Source: Flavobacteriales bacterium
GTDB lineage: Bacteria > Bacteroidota > Bacteroidia > Flavobacteriales_F > PHOS-HE28
Direction: 5' to 3'
Assembly: GCA_024103275.1 (NCBI GenBank)
Contig: JAGFIV010000060.1
Location: forward strand, 1-64,000
Length of the DNA: 64,000 bases
A model generated the notes under the pieces. The model was not told the DNA's origin, searched no databases, and saw only the letters and a list, made by a program, of their open reading frames with translations. A program made the position numbers and the translations under genes. The stretch's first letter is position 1, and each line of letters opens with the position of its first letter. Below, piece after piece: positions 1 through 7,997 of the stretch.

Positions 1-549
1 ATCAAGGACCGCATCCGCGAGGAGGAAAAGGACCCGCGCATGTTCTTCGACCTCACCAAGGAGCCGCTGTTCGACATCAACGACATCACCCGCATGCTGC
101 CCCACCGCTACCCTTTCCTGCTGGTGGACAAGGTGATGAGCATGGATGCCACCAGCATCGTGGGCGTGAAGAACGTGACGATGAACGAGCCGCACTTCAC
201 CGGCCACTTCCCGGACAATCCCGTGATGCCCGGCGTGCTGCAGGTGGAGGCCATGGCCCAGGTGGGCGGCATCTTCGCCCTTAGCCAGGTGCCGGACCCG
301 GAGAACTACACCACCTACTTCCTGAAGACCGACGGCGTGCGCTACCGCCGCAAGGTGATCCCCGGCGACACCCTGGTGTTCCGCCTGGAGCTGATCACGC
401 CCATCCGCCGCGGCATCGTACACATGAAAGGCATCGGCTACGTGAACGGACAACCCGCCGTGGAGGCCGAGATGATGGCCCAGATCGCCCGGGACAAGGC
501 ACCGAAGGACCAGGCGACGGAAACGAAAAAGGAAGCAAGCAAGGCATGA
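1..549 (+). CDS. lpxC/fabZ: LpxC-FabZ fusion, 3' part (3-hydroxyacyl-ACP dehydratase domain)
   Basis: The reading frame is open from base 1, so this is the C-terminal part of a longer protein. It shows a FabZ hot-dog domain: the catalytic His lies in LPHRYPFLLVDKV and the catalytic Glu in PGVLQVEAMAQ. The residues before it (IKDRIREEEKDPR) look like the linker that joins LpxC to FabZ in Bacteroidota. FabZ dehydrates 3-hydroxyacyl-ACP in fatty acid synthesis, and LpxC deacetylates UDP-3-O-acyl-GlcNAc in lipid A synthesis; the fusion balances both uses of the same acyl pool. The stop overlaps the lpxA start as ATGA, so the two genes are translationally coupled. The LpxC half lies outside the window, so the fusion itself is inferred from the open 5' frame and the linker. 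Confidence 0.9.
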   Translation: MKDRIREEEKDPRMFFDLTKEPLFDINDITRMLPHRYPFLLVDKVMSMDATSIVGVKNVTMNEPHFTGHFPDNPVMPGVLQVEAMAQVGGIFALSQVPDPENYTTYFLKTDGVRYRRKVIPGDTLVFRLELITPIRRGIVHMKGIGYVNGQPAVEAEMMAQIARDKAPKDQATETKKEASKA

Positions 550-1334
550 GCATTTCCAAGCTGGCCTCCATCCACCCGGATGCACGCATCGGAAGCGATG
601 TGGTCATCGAGCCGTTCACCGCCATTGCCGCCGACGTGGAGATCGGCGACGGCACCTGGATCGGCCCCAACGCCACCATCATGGACGGTGCCCGCATCGG
701 CAGGCACTGCCGCATCTTCCCCGGCGCCGTCATCAGCGCCATCCCGCAGGACCTGAAGTTCGCCGGCGAAAAGACCACCGCCGAGGTGGGCGACCACACC
801 ACCGTGCGCGAGTGCGTCACCATCAACCGTGGCACCGTGGACCGCAACCGCACCGCCGTGGGCAGCCACAGCCTGCTGATGGCATACGTACACCTGGCGC
901 ACGACTGCATCCTCGGCGACCACGTGGTGATCGCCAACAGCGTGAACCTCGCCGGGCACGTCACCATCGACGACTGGGCCATCCTGGAGGGCAACGTGGC
1001 CGTGCAGCAGTTCATCCACATCGGCGCCCACAGCTTCATCGCCGGCGCATCCCTGGTGCGCAAGAACGTGCCGCCTTACGTGAAAGCCGCACGCGAACCG
1101 CTCAGCTTCGTGGGCGTCAACGTGGTGGGCCTGCGCCGCCGCGGTTTTGACGACCAGGCCGTGGCCCGCATCGAGGACATCTACCGCGAGATCTTCGTGC
1201 GCAGCAACAACCTCGAGCGCGCCATGCAGAACGTGGAACAGCAATTCAACGGCACCCCCGAGTGCGCCCTGATCACCGGGTTCATCCGCAATAGCCCCAA
1301 GGGCATCATGCGCGGCCTGTCCGAGCTGAGCTGA
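546..1334 (+). CDS. lpxA: UDP-N-acetylglucosamine acyltransferase LpxA
   Basis: 262 residues, the usual LpxA length. The first two thirds are hexapeptide repeats forming a left-handed beta helix (IGDGTWIGPNATI, IGRHCRIFPGAVI and so on). The segment LLMAYVHLAHDCILG contains the catalytic His of the family, and the C-terminal helical region carries the ...FIRNSPKGIMRGL-type end. LpxA moves a 3-hydroxyacyl chain from ACP to the 3-OH of UDP-GlcNAc, the first step of lipid A synthesis in the cytoplasm. It directly follows lpxC-fabZ with a 4-bp overlap, the standard Bacteroidota order, so the start is secure. Confidence 0.95.
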   Translation: MSISKLASIHPDARIGSDVVIEPFTAIAADVEIGDGTWIGPNATIMDGARIGRHCRIFPGAVISAIPQDLKFAGEKTTAEVGDHTTVRECVTINRGTVDRNRTAVGSHSLLMAYVHLAHDCILGDHVVIANSVNLAGHVTIDDWAILEGNVAVQQFIHIGAHSFIAGASLVRKNVPPYVKAAREPLSFVGVNVVGLRRRGFDDQAVARIEDIYREIFVRSNNLERAMQNVEQQFNGTPECALITGFIRNSPKGIMRGLSELS

Positions 1335-1341
1335 CCTGACC

Positions 1342-1989
1342 ATGGCGGCAATGGTGCCCGCGGAAGGCATGCGCATCGCCCTCAACGGCGTGGCCAAGCA
1401 GTTTGCGCGGGAGAAGGTGTTCCAAGGCGTGGACCACGTGTTCAACCCCGGCAGCCGCACCGCCATCCTCGGCCCCAACGGCAGCGGCAAGAGCACCTTG
1501 CTGCAAGTGGTGGCCGGTGCCCTGGTGCCCACGGCCGGCAAGGTGGAGCACAGCGTGGCGGAACGCATGATCGGGGAGGAAAACGTGTACCGCCTGGTCA
1601 GCATCGCCGCACCCTACCTGGACCTGTATGATGATTTGCCGCTGAACGAGGCCATCGCCCTGCACGCCCGCTTCAAGCCTTTCCGCCTAGGCATCACCCC
1701 CCGCGATGTGGCCCGCACCGCCTACCTGGACCCGCACTGGGAGAAGCCCGTCAGCCACTTCAGCAGCGGCATGCGCCAGCGCCTGAAGCTCGGCCTTGCC
1801 ATCCTCAGCGACACCCCGCTGTTGCTGCTGGACGAGCCCGCCTCCAACCTTGATGCCGAGGGCATCGCCTGGTTCCGCCAACTATTGCTGCAACACCTCG
1901 ACGGCCGCACCCTGCTGGTGGCCAGTAACCGCCAGGCGGAGGAAACCTTCGCCTGCACGGAGAGCGTGGAGATCGGGCGCTGGAAGTAG
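1342..1989 (+). CDS. ABC transporter ATP-binding protein
   Basis: A single 215-residue nucleotide-binding domain. Walker A is GPNGSGKS at about residues 44-51, the signature is FSSGMRQ at 140-146, Walker B is LLLLDEP at 160-166 and the D-loop is SNLD. Where ABC ATPases normally have the switch His, this protein reads LLVASNRQAEE, with Asn at about 196. No permease is adjacent, so the partner and substrate are unknown. It sits 7 bp after lpxA in the same direction, which suggests an envelope role, but that is inference. An alternative start at 1369 (MRIALNGVAKQF) fits the domain equally well. Confidence 0.85.
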   Translation: MAAMVPAEGMRIALNGVAKQFAREKVFQGVDHVFNPGSRTAILGPNGSGKSTLLQVVAGALVPTAGKVEHSVAERMIGEENVYRLVSIAAPYLDLYDDLPLNEAIALHARFKPFRLGITPRDVARTAYLDPHWEKPVSHFSSGMRQRLKLGLAILSDTPLLLLDEPASNLDAEGIAWFRQLLLQHLDGRTLLVASNRQAEETFACTESVEIGRWK

Positions 1990-1997
1990 GCGGTGCC

Positions 1998-2564
1998 TCA
2001 CACCTTCACCCGCATGGGTGCCAGCACCCCGGCCCAACGCACGATCCCGTCCAGCATGTTGCCCGCCGACCGGGTGAGGATGTCGTTCGGCTGGAACACG
2101 CCGTCATCCCCGATGAAGTTCTGGAAGAACGGGATGGGCACTTCGCCCGCGATGGTCAGCTGGATGGCCGTCAGCGTGGGCTTCAGCGATTGCAGGCCCC
2201 GCAGGCCGCCGCTCACGCCGCCGTAGCACACGATGCCCACGGGCTTGTAATGCCACTCCTGGAACACGTGGTCGATGGCGTTCTTCAGCACGGCCGAATA
2301 ACCGTAGTTGTATTCCGGCATCACGAAGATGAAAGCATCGGCCTCGTCGATCTTGGCGCTCCACGCCTTGGTATGGTCATGCACGTAGTTGCGCATGCGC
2401 GGATGGTTGGGTTCGTCCAACAGCGGCAGGTTCACCTCGCGCAGGTCCAGCAATTCCACATCAAACCCGCCATGGGCCTGCGCCATCCCTGTGGCCCAGT
2501 CCGCAACGGCACGCCCTTTCCGCCCTTGACGGGAGCTGCCGAGAATGATCTTCAGTTTCAACAT
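1998..2564 (-). CDS. NADPH-dependent FMN reductase family protein
   Basis: 188 residues when started at MLKLKIILGSSRQGR; the upstream in-frame Met codons add an unsupported N-terminal tail. It is a flavodoxin-like fold: GSSRQGRKG is the FMN phosphate loop, and PEYNYGYSAVLKNAID is the PEYN motif of the SsuE/azoreductase-like group. Members reduce FMN or quinones with NAD(P)H in the cytoplasm. It converges with the upstream ABC gene, ending 8 bp from it, and its start faces the 9-bp repeat array. The precise substrate cannot be read from the sequence. Confidence 0.88.
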   Translation of the reverse strand: MLKLKIILGSSRQGRKGRAVADWATGMAQAHGGFDVELLDLREVNLPLLDEPNHPRMRNYVHDHTKAWSAKIDEADAFIFVMPEYNYGYSAVLKNAIDHVFQEWHYKPVGIVCYGGVSGGLRGLQSLKPTLTAIQLTIAGEVPIPFFQNFIGDDGVFQPNDILTRSAGNMLDGIVRWAGVLAPMRVKV

Positions 2565-2655
2565 GGCCGCAAAGATCGCCATCACCGCTGCCGATGCATA
2601 TTGACCCAGGGAACAAGGGAGCGGGCCGAGTGGGTTCCTGCTGCCGCTCCGCATT

Positions 2656-2745
2656 TACCCACGTTACCCACGTCACCCACGTTACCCACGTCACCCACGT
2701 CACCCACGTCACCCACGTCACCCACGTTACCCACGTTACCCACGT
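2656..2745. repeat. 9-bp tandem repeat, ten units
   Basis: Ten head-to-tail copies of YACCCACGT, varying only T/C at the first base. It lies between the FMN reductase start and efp. The unit length is a multiple of three, so all frames stay open through it (V-T-W or T-H-V repeats), but no gene is supported there. Confidence 0.95.
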
Positions 2746-2799
2746 TACTCCTTCACGCGCCATTCCCTACATTCGCGGCCTCATTCAAGCACCCTTCCC

Positions 2800-3363
2800 A
2801 TGGCCAATACCGGAGACGTCAGCGTAGGTTCCTTCATCCGCTTCAACAACGACATCTGCCAGGTGGTGGAGTGGCAGCACCGCACCCCCGGCAACCTGCG
2901 CGCCTTCTACCAGGGCAAGATGCGCAACCTGCGCACCGGCAAGCTGCTGGAGCACCGCTTCCGCAGCGGCGAGAACATGGACGTGCTCCGCGTGGAGGTG
3001 CGCGACATGCAATACCTCTACCGGGAGTCCGATTTCCTGGTGTGCATGGACCCCACCAGCTACGAGCAGGTCCATATCCCCATCGAACTCTTTGGTGATG
3101 CCCTGGGCCTGATGAAGGAAGAGGCCATGGTACAGGTCGGCTTCGAAAGCGGAACACCCATCCTGGCACGCCCGCCCAAGGTGGTGGAGCTGGAGGTGAC
3201 CTACACGGAGACCGCCGTGAAGGGCGACACCAGCAACAAGGTGATGAAGGCCGCCACGGTGGAAACGGGCAAGGAGATCCAGGTGCCCTCCTTCGTCAAC
3301 ATCGGCGACGTGGTGCGTGTGGACACCGAAACGGGTGCCTACATGGACCGCGCGAAGAAGTGA
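2800..3363 (+). CDS. efp: Elongation factor P
   Basis: 187 residues with the three EF-P domains; the C-terminal signature is recognisable in VPSFVNIGDVVRVDTETGAYM. EF-P binds the ribosome between the P and E sites and relieves stalling at proline stretches. The tip of the domain I loop reads HRTPGNLRAF, so the position that carries the modified Lys34 of E. coli EF-P (PGKGQAF) or Arg32 of Pseudomonas aligns with Asn here. No epmA/epmB or earP homologue is seen nearby. The start ATG is followed by a typical N-terminus (MANTGDVSVGSFIRFNND). Confidence 0.93.
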   Translation: MANTGDVSVGSFIRFNNDICQVVEWQHRTPGNLRAFYQGKMRNLRTGKLLEHRFRSGENMDVLRVEVRDMQYLYRESDFLVCMDPTSYEQVHIPIELFGDALGLMKEEAMVQVGFESGTPILARPPKVVELEVTYTETAVKGDTSNKVMKAATVETGKEIQVPSFVNIGDVVRVDTETGAYMDRAKK

Positions 3364-3409
3364 CCCCACGGGGTCCGGGGAGGCGATCACGCCCAACGCC
3401 GCATGCGGC

Positions 3410-3417
3410 TACATTTG
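3410..3417 (+). promoter_or_regulatory. Candidate -7 box for the lpxD-like gene
   Basis: TACATTTG matches the Bacteroidota primary sigma -7 consensus TAnnTTTG. It lies 40 bp before the chosen start at 3458 and 4 bp before an alternative in-frame ATG at 3422. Confidence 0.5.
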
Positions 3418-3457
3418 CTCCATGGTGCCTGAACGGGCACGATGCCCAAGGCGTAGC

Positions 3458-4384
3458 ATGGAACTGAAGGAACCCCTGAGCGCCGCTGCGGTGGCCGCGA
3501 TCATCCGGGCCGAGGTGCAGGGAGATGCCCAACGGTTGGTCACCGGCATCAACGAGATCAACCGGGTACGCGAGGGGGACCTCGTCTTCGTGGACCACCC
3601 CAAGTACTACCACAAGGCGCTGAACAGCGCCGCCACCACCATCCTGATCGACAAGGCGGACGTGGAGATCCCCCCCGGCAAGGCCCTGCTGGTGAGCAAG
3701 GACCCCTTCAGCGACTACAACGCCCTGGTGCGCCACTTCATGGTGCCCGGCGCATGGACGGCGGAGCCCCCGGCCATCGGGGAGAACACGGCGCTCCATC
3801 CCAGCGTGACCGTGGGCACCAACGTCACCATCGGCCGCGATTGCACCATCATGCCGGGCGTGGTCATCTATCCCAACACCTCCATCGGCGACCGCGTGAT
3901 CATCCACGCCAACGCGGTGATCGGCGGCGACGGCTTCTACTACAAGAAGCGCAACGGCACCTATGGGAAGATGGTGACCGCCGGCAACGTGGTGATCGAG
4001 GACGACGTGGAGATCGGCGCGGGCACCACCATCGACCGCGGCGTGAGCGCCGATACGCGCATCGGGGCCGGCACCAAGATCGACAACCAGGTGCAGATCG
4101 GCCACGACACCTTGATCGGCAGGAACTGCCTCATCGCCGCGCAGGTCGGCATCGCCGGCGCCTGCGTGGTGGGCGACAACGTGACGCTGTGGGGGCAGGT
4201 GGGCGTGCCCAGCAAGATCACCATCGGCGCAGGGGCCACCGTGCTGGGCCAAAGCGGCCTGATCGGCGACCTGGAGCCCGGCAAGACCTACTTCGGTTCA
4301 CCGGCCGGGGAGTGGAAGCAGAAGATGCGTGAGGCGGCCAGCCTGGGCCGGCTGCCGGACATGATCAAGGCCTGGAAGGGGTGA
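3458..4384 (+). CDS. lpxD: LpxD-type UDP-3-O-acylglucosamine N-acyltransferase
   Basis: 308 residues when started at MELKEPLSAAAVAAI. An N-terminal uridine-binding-like domain (DLVFVDHPKYYHKAL) is followed by a hexapeptide-repeat beta helix. LpxD hallmarks are VIGGDGFYYKK, EIGAGTTIDRG and the catalytic-type His in VQIGHDTLIGRN. LpxD adds the second 3-hydroxyacyl chain, on the 2-amino group, in lipid A synthesis. Bacteroidota often carry more than one LpxD-like protein, so this could be a paralogue rather than the essential enzyme. ATG codons at 3422 and 3458 are both possible; 3458 gives the better-conserved N-terminus. Its stop overlaps the GTG start of the next gene. Confidence 0.85.
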   Translation: MELKEPLSAAAVAAIIRAEVQGDAQRLVTGINEINRVREGDLVFVDHPKYYHKALNSAATTILIDKADVEIPPGKALLVSKDPFSDYNALVRHFMVPGAWTAEPPAIGENTALHPSVTVGTNVTIGRDCTIMPGVVIYPNTSIGDRVIIHANAVIGGDGFYYKKRNGTYGKMVTAGNVVIEDDVEIGAGTTIDRGVSADTRIGAGTKIDNQVQIGHDTLIGRNCLIAAQVGIAGACVVGDNVTLWGQVGVPSKITIGAGATVLGQSGLIGDLEPGKTYFGSPAGEWKQKMREAASLGRLPDMIKAWKG

Positions 4385-5613
4385 CGATGCCACAGTTCAA
4401 GAGGCTTACCGAGCGGTTGAACCTGAAGGAATTCCAGCTGCGCGCGCTGCTGGACATCACCAAGGCCATCAACAACAACGAAAGCAAGGACGACCTGCTC
4501 GCGCTCTATGCGCGCATCATCCATGATGACCTCGGCATCCAGCGGCTGGCCTATTTCGAGAACGACGGCGGATGGAGGCAGGTGCGCTCCACCGACCAGG
4601 CCGGCGAAGGGCTGGAGCAGCAGGTGGCCGCGTTCATGCAGGGCCAGCGCGACATCGAGTTCATCGGGTCGGAAGCGGGCACGGGCCTCGGCCGCTTCGA
4701 CATCGCCATCCCGGTGTTCCACCAGGAGCGCCCGCTGGCCTTGCTGCTCATCGGCGACATCGACGACGAGGAGCTGCGCATGAGCCCCACGGTGAAGCAC
4801 CTGAATTTCCTGCAGACCATCACGAACCTGATCGCGGTGGCCATGGAGAACAAGCGCTTCGCCAAGCGGGCCTTGGCCCAGGAGCGGAGCCGCAGGGAAC
4901 TGGAGCTGGCGGCCGAGATGCAGCAGATGCTGGTGCCCAAGGACCTGCCGCGCGAAGGCCGCCTCCAGGCCGCCGCCTGGTACCAGCCGCACCAGCAGGT
5001 GGGCGGCGACTATTACGATGTGATCCGAACCGGTGCCGACGAATGGGTGCTGTGCGTGGCCGATGTCAGCGGAAAGGGCATCGCCGCCGCCCTGCTGATG
5101 GCGAACTTCCAGGCCATGTTGCGCGCCTTGCTCCAGCGCGCCCGCGCCCCCTTGGATGCCTTGGTGCACGAACTCAACGGCAATGTGCGCGAACGCGCAC
5201 GCGGGGAGCGTTTCATCACCTTCTTCATCGCCCGGACGGACCTGTCCCGCGGCGTGATGGAATACGTGAATGCAGGCCACAACCCGCCACTGCTGGCGCG
5301 CCCGGGCACCGGGGTGGAAGAGCTGATGGACGGCACCATCGCGCTGGGCATGCTGGAGGACCTGCCCTTCCTGAACGTGGGCCGGGCCGACCTGAAGGGA
5401 GGCATGCTGTTATGCTATACCGATGGGCTGGTGGAGCAGGAGGATGCACAGGGCAATGCCTTCGGGACGGAACCGGTGCGCGAGGCCTTGGAGACCTTGT
5501 CCGGTGCCACTCCCGACGAGGTGAACCAGGCGCTGAAGGCCCGCTTCGAAAGCCACCGCGGCGGGTTGCCCTACCTGGACGACATCGCGCTGCTCACCTG
5601 TGCATTCCGCTGA
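4381..5613 (+). CDS. GAF plus PP2C (SpoIIE/RsbU-type) serine phosphatase
   Basis: 410 residues. The first about 160 residues form a GAF-like sensor domain, followed by a coiled stretch rich in E, R and A (KRALAQERSRRELELAAEMQQ) and a SpoIIE-type PP2C domain. The metal-binding motifs are clear: VGGDYYDV, VADVSGKGIAAALLM, NAGHNPP, CYTDGLVEQ and DDIAL. Such phosphatases dephosphorylate anti-sigma-factor antagonists in partner-switching pathways, but no antagonist or anti-sigma gene is adjacent. GTG at 4381 overlaps the lpxD stop; ATG at 4387 is the alternative. The 3' end overlaps the convergent O-antigen ligase gene by 43 bp. Confidence 0.9.
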   Translation: MTMPQFKRLTERLNLKEFQLRALLDITKAINNNESKDDLLALYARIIHDDLGIQRLAYFENDGGWRQVRSTDQAGEGLEQQVAAFMQGQRDIEFIGSEAGTGLGRFDIAIPVFHQERPLALLLIGDIDDEELRMSPTVKHLNFLQTITNLIAVAMENKRFAKRALAQERSRRELELAAEMQQMLVPKDLPREGRLQAAAWYQPHQQVGGDYYDVIRTGADEWVLCVADVSGKGIAAALLMANFQAMLRALLQRARAPLDALVHELNGNVRERARGERFITFFIARTDLSRGVMEYVNAGHNPPLLARPGTGVEELMDGTIALGMLEDLPFLNVGRADLKGGMLLCYTDGLVEQEDAQGNAFGTEPVREALETLSGATPDEVNQALKARFESHRGGLPYLDDIALLTCAFR

Positions 5614-7037
5614 GCAGGCGGATCCTTGTGCTTCAGGTCGAGCACCACGATCATGGCGGCCAGCCCCCAAAAGGGAACGCTGGCCTTGTCCAGGTCCAGG
5701 AAATTGTTGAGCGCACCGTGGATGAAATAGGTGACCAGCCCGAGGAAGGCCGCACCCACCAGCCGCCGGTCCGCACCGTCGGGCAGCCTGGACCACAGCC
5801 GCACGGCCGTCCAGCTGATGCTGCCGATCACCAGCAGCATGGCCACCAACCCGGGCAGGCCTTGTTCGGCCAGGGGCCCCAGGTACTCGCTGTGGGCATT
5901 GCCCACCAGGCCGAAGTTGGTGCTGATGATCGTGCGATCCCGCGAGGCTTGGAAAGGCGCATACTGGAACATGTAGGTGCCGGGGCCCCAGCCGGTGACC
6001 GGCCTTTCCTTGAACATCCGCAGGGCCGAGTTCCACCGGTTGATGCGCTCCAGGTTGCTCGCATCCGAGCGGATGTTGCTGATGGAGCTGACATGCTGGG
6101 CCAGGTCGTCGTGGCTTTCCGCCCGGTTCCGTTCCAGCGCGATGGTGATGCGCTCCTGGTTGGCCCATGCCAGCGACCCCGCCACCAAGGCCGTAATGCC
6201 GATGGCCCAGGCGGGGATGCGCAGGCGCATCACCAGGAAGACCGCCGCCGCACCGGCGATGCCGAGCCAGGCGGCACGCGTATAGGAGAAAAGCAGCCCG
6301 GTGGCCAGCACGGCAAGGACCAACAGGGCCCATGCCTTGCGGCCGCGTGAATAGCCCGGCAGGAAGACGGCCGCCACGGCGAACGGCAGCAGCATGGCCA
6401 GCACCGCGCCATAGCTGGTGTGGTCCTTGAAGAAGGGCGACATCACCCAGTGGGCCGGGTCTTCGGCGAAGCCGTAACGCGCATGCTGGCTGATCGTGTA
6501 CACCACCACGATCGACAGGCCCGCCGCGAAGTACCAGAAGAACCGGTGGATGTTGCCCGGGCTTCGGAACAGCCGCGTGGCCATGAAGTACATCGTACAC
6601 ACGAACCACAGGCGTGCCGCGAGGTACTTCGCGGAAACCAGGACCATGCTGCTGGGTACCACGCATACCGCCATCCAGGCCACCTGCGCGAGGATCGCGA
6701 TGGTCACCGGATGGCGCCAGACCCCGGGGGATACCACCCCGCCCTCCAAGGCCGCCTTCAACAGGAACAGCAGCATCAGCGCCACCATCAGCGGCTCGGT
6801 GGGCAGCGCCACGCCGATCCCCCCGATGTCCAGTTCCTCCAGGTTGATGGACAACGGTGTGGCGAACACGATGAAGAGCAGGAGCTTTTCCGGGGCGGCC
6901 ACCAGGGCCCAGCCGGCCAGCAGCACGAGCGGAAGCAGGTTGGGCCAAAACCGTCCTTGCACGGCCATTGCCGTGTTCAACAGCACAAAGCCCGTGCAGG
7001 CAACGGGGATCCAGTTGTTGCGCAGCAGCCCCACCAT
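5571..7037 (-). CDS. O-antigen ligase/polymerase family membrane protein
   Basis: 488 residues with about ten to twelve hydrophobic segments. The Wzy_C/WaaL signature lies in the large periplasmic loop: RINRWNSALRMFKERPVTGWG followed by NAHSEYLGPLAEQGLPG. This family ligates or polymerises surface polysaccharide at the periplasmic face of the inner membrane. It lies 3 bp after the chain-length gene, in the same operon as two Wzz-like genes and just downstream of a flippase gene, so a role in exopolysaccharide or O-antigen assembly is well supported. Ligase versus polymerase cannot be decided from sequence. Confidence 0.88.
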   Translation of the reverse strand: MVGLLRNNWIPVACTGFVLLNTAMAVQGRFWPNLLPLVLLAGWALVAAPEKLLLFIVFATPLSINLEELDIGGIGVALPTEPLMVALMLLFLLKAALEGGVVSPGVWRHPVTIAILAQVAWMAVCVVPSSMVLVSAKYLAARLWFVCTMYFMATRLFRSPGNIHRFFWYFAAGLSIVVVYTISQHARYGFAEDPAHWVMSPFFKDHTSYGAVLAMLLPFAVAAVFLPGYSRGRKAWALLVLAVLATGLLFSYTRAAWLGIAGAAAVFLVMRLRIPAWAIGITALVAGSLAWANQERITIALERNRAESHDDLAQHVSSISNIRSDASNLERINRWNSALRMFKERPVTGWGPGTYMFQYAPFQASRDRTIISTNFGLVGNAHSEYLGPLAEQGLPGLVAMLLVIGSISWTAVRLWSRLPDGADRRLVGAAFLGLVTYFIHGALNNFLDLDKASVPFWGLAAMIVVLDLKHKDPPAQRNAQVSSAMSSR

Positions 7038-7040
7038 GGC

Positions 7041-7997
7041 TCAACGTCCTTGGCCGGCCATCCGCCCCGCATTCCGTGCCTGGTCCCAGGCCACCAGGAA
7101 ATAGCAGAGCAGCAGTGCCGCGATCGTGCTGGCCAACACGATGAGCCAGCGGATGGGGTAGATCTTCTTGTCCGGCACCTCCGGCGACACCACCACGTTC
7201 GTATAGGTGATCTCCTTCCCCATGTCCAGCACTACCTGCCTTTCCTGGGAAAGCTGCTTGTTGTAGTCGGCCGACAGGTTCGCGTTCAACAACGTCAGCT
7301 GCTCGAATTCCCCGCCATGGGCCTCCAGGGCATTCAGCCTGGCCTCGATCTCCTTGGTCGTCCCCTTGCCCAGTGATTGGACGTAGCCCCGGCTGAATTC
7401 CCGGGTCTGGAGGGCATAGTCCAACAGCCCTTGTGTTTGGCGCAGTTCGTTCAGGCGCGCCTCCACGCTGTCGAGCTTCGCGCGGGTATGGGCCAGGCCC
7501 AGTTGGATCACGCCCAGCATTTCCGCCGAGGTTTTCCGTTGCAGCCTCCGGGCCAGCAGGTCGGTCTGGTGCAGGATCTCCTTCACCATGTCCCGCGCCA
7601 TCTCCGGGTCCTCGTCCTCCACGCGGATGTGTACGCTTTCGAAACGGGTTTTTTCGATGGACACCCGTTCGGCGTACAACTTGTTCAGCACGGTCCTGTT
7701 GCCCCGGACCAAGGTGTCGATGTCGTAGTGCGCGGCCAGATTGAACCGCATGATCAGGCTGTCCCGGATGCTGTTGCTCTCCAACAGTTGCAGCAACTGG
7801 TCCGTGGTGGTCTCCACGGAATAGGTGCTGATGAACACCGGGTACACCACCGCCTCGGACCGGTAGCGGGGCTTGATGAAATACGGGGTGCTGAACACCA
7901 CGGAGCAGGCGATGGCGACCAGGGCTGTGACGGCAAAGAGCCGCCAGCGTTCCCGGATGGTGTCCACCATGCGCATAAAGGTTATCGGTTCATCCAT
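7041..7997 (-). CDS. Wzz-like polysaccharide chain-length determinant protein (second of pair)
   Basis: 318 residues with a transmembrane helix near residues 20-37 and another near 285-305, enclosing a helical periplasmic domain (Wzz/GNVR organisation). The segment before the second helix contains VPDKKIYPIRW, resembling the proline-containing motif of Wzz proteins. There is no C-terminal tyrosine kinase domain. These proteins set polymer length together with Wzy-type polymerases. It overlaps the preceding paralogue by 8 bp and is 3 bp before the ligase, so all three are likely co-transcribed. Confidence 0.82.
   Translation of the reverse strand: MDEPITFMRMVDTIRERWRLFAVTALVAIACSVVFSTPYFIKPRYRSEAVVYPVFISTYSVETTTDQLLQLLESNSIRDSLIMRFNLAAHYDIDTLVRGNRTVLNKLYAERVSIEKTRFESVHIRVEDEDPEMARDMVKEILHQTDLLARRLQRKTSAEMLGVIQLGLAHTRAKLDSVEARLNELRQTQGLLDYALQTREFSRGYVQSLGKGTTKEIEARLNALEAHGGEFEQLTLLNANLSADYNKQLSQERQVVLDMGKEITYTNVVVSPEVPDKKIYPIRWLIVLASTIAALLLCYFLVAWDQARNAGRMAGQGR

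Noticed and set aside
2461-2827. V-T-W and T-H-V repeat peptides in the 9-bp array
   Set aside because: The frames stay open only because the repeat unit is nine bases; there is no start, signal or family support.
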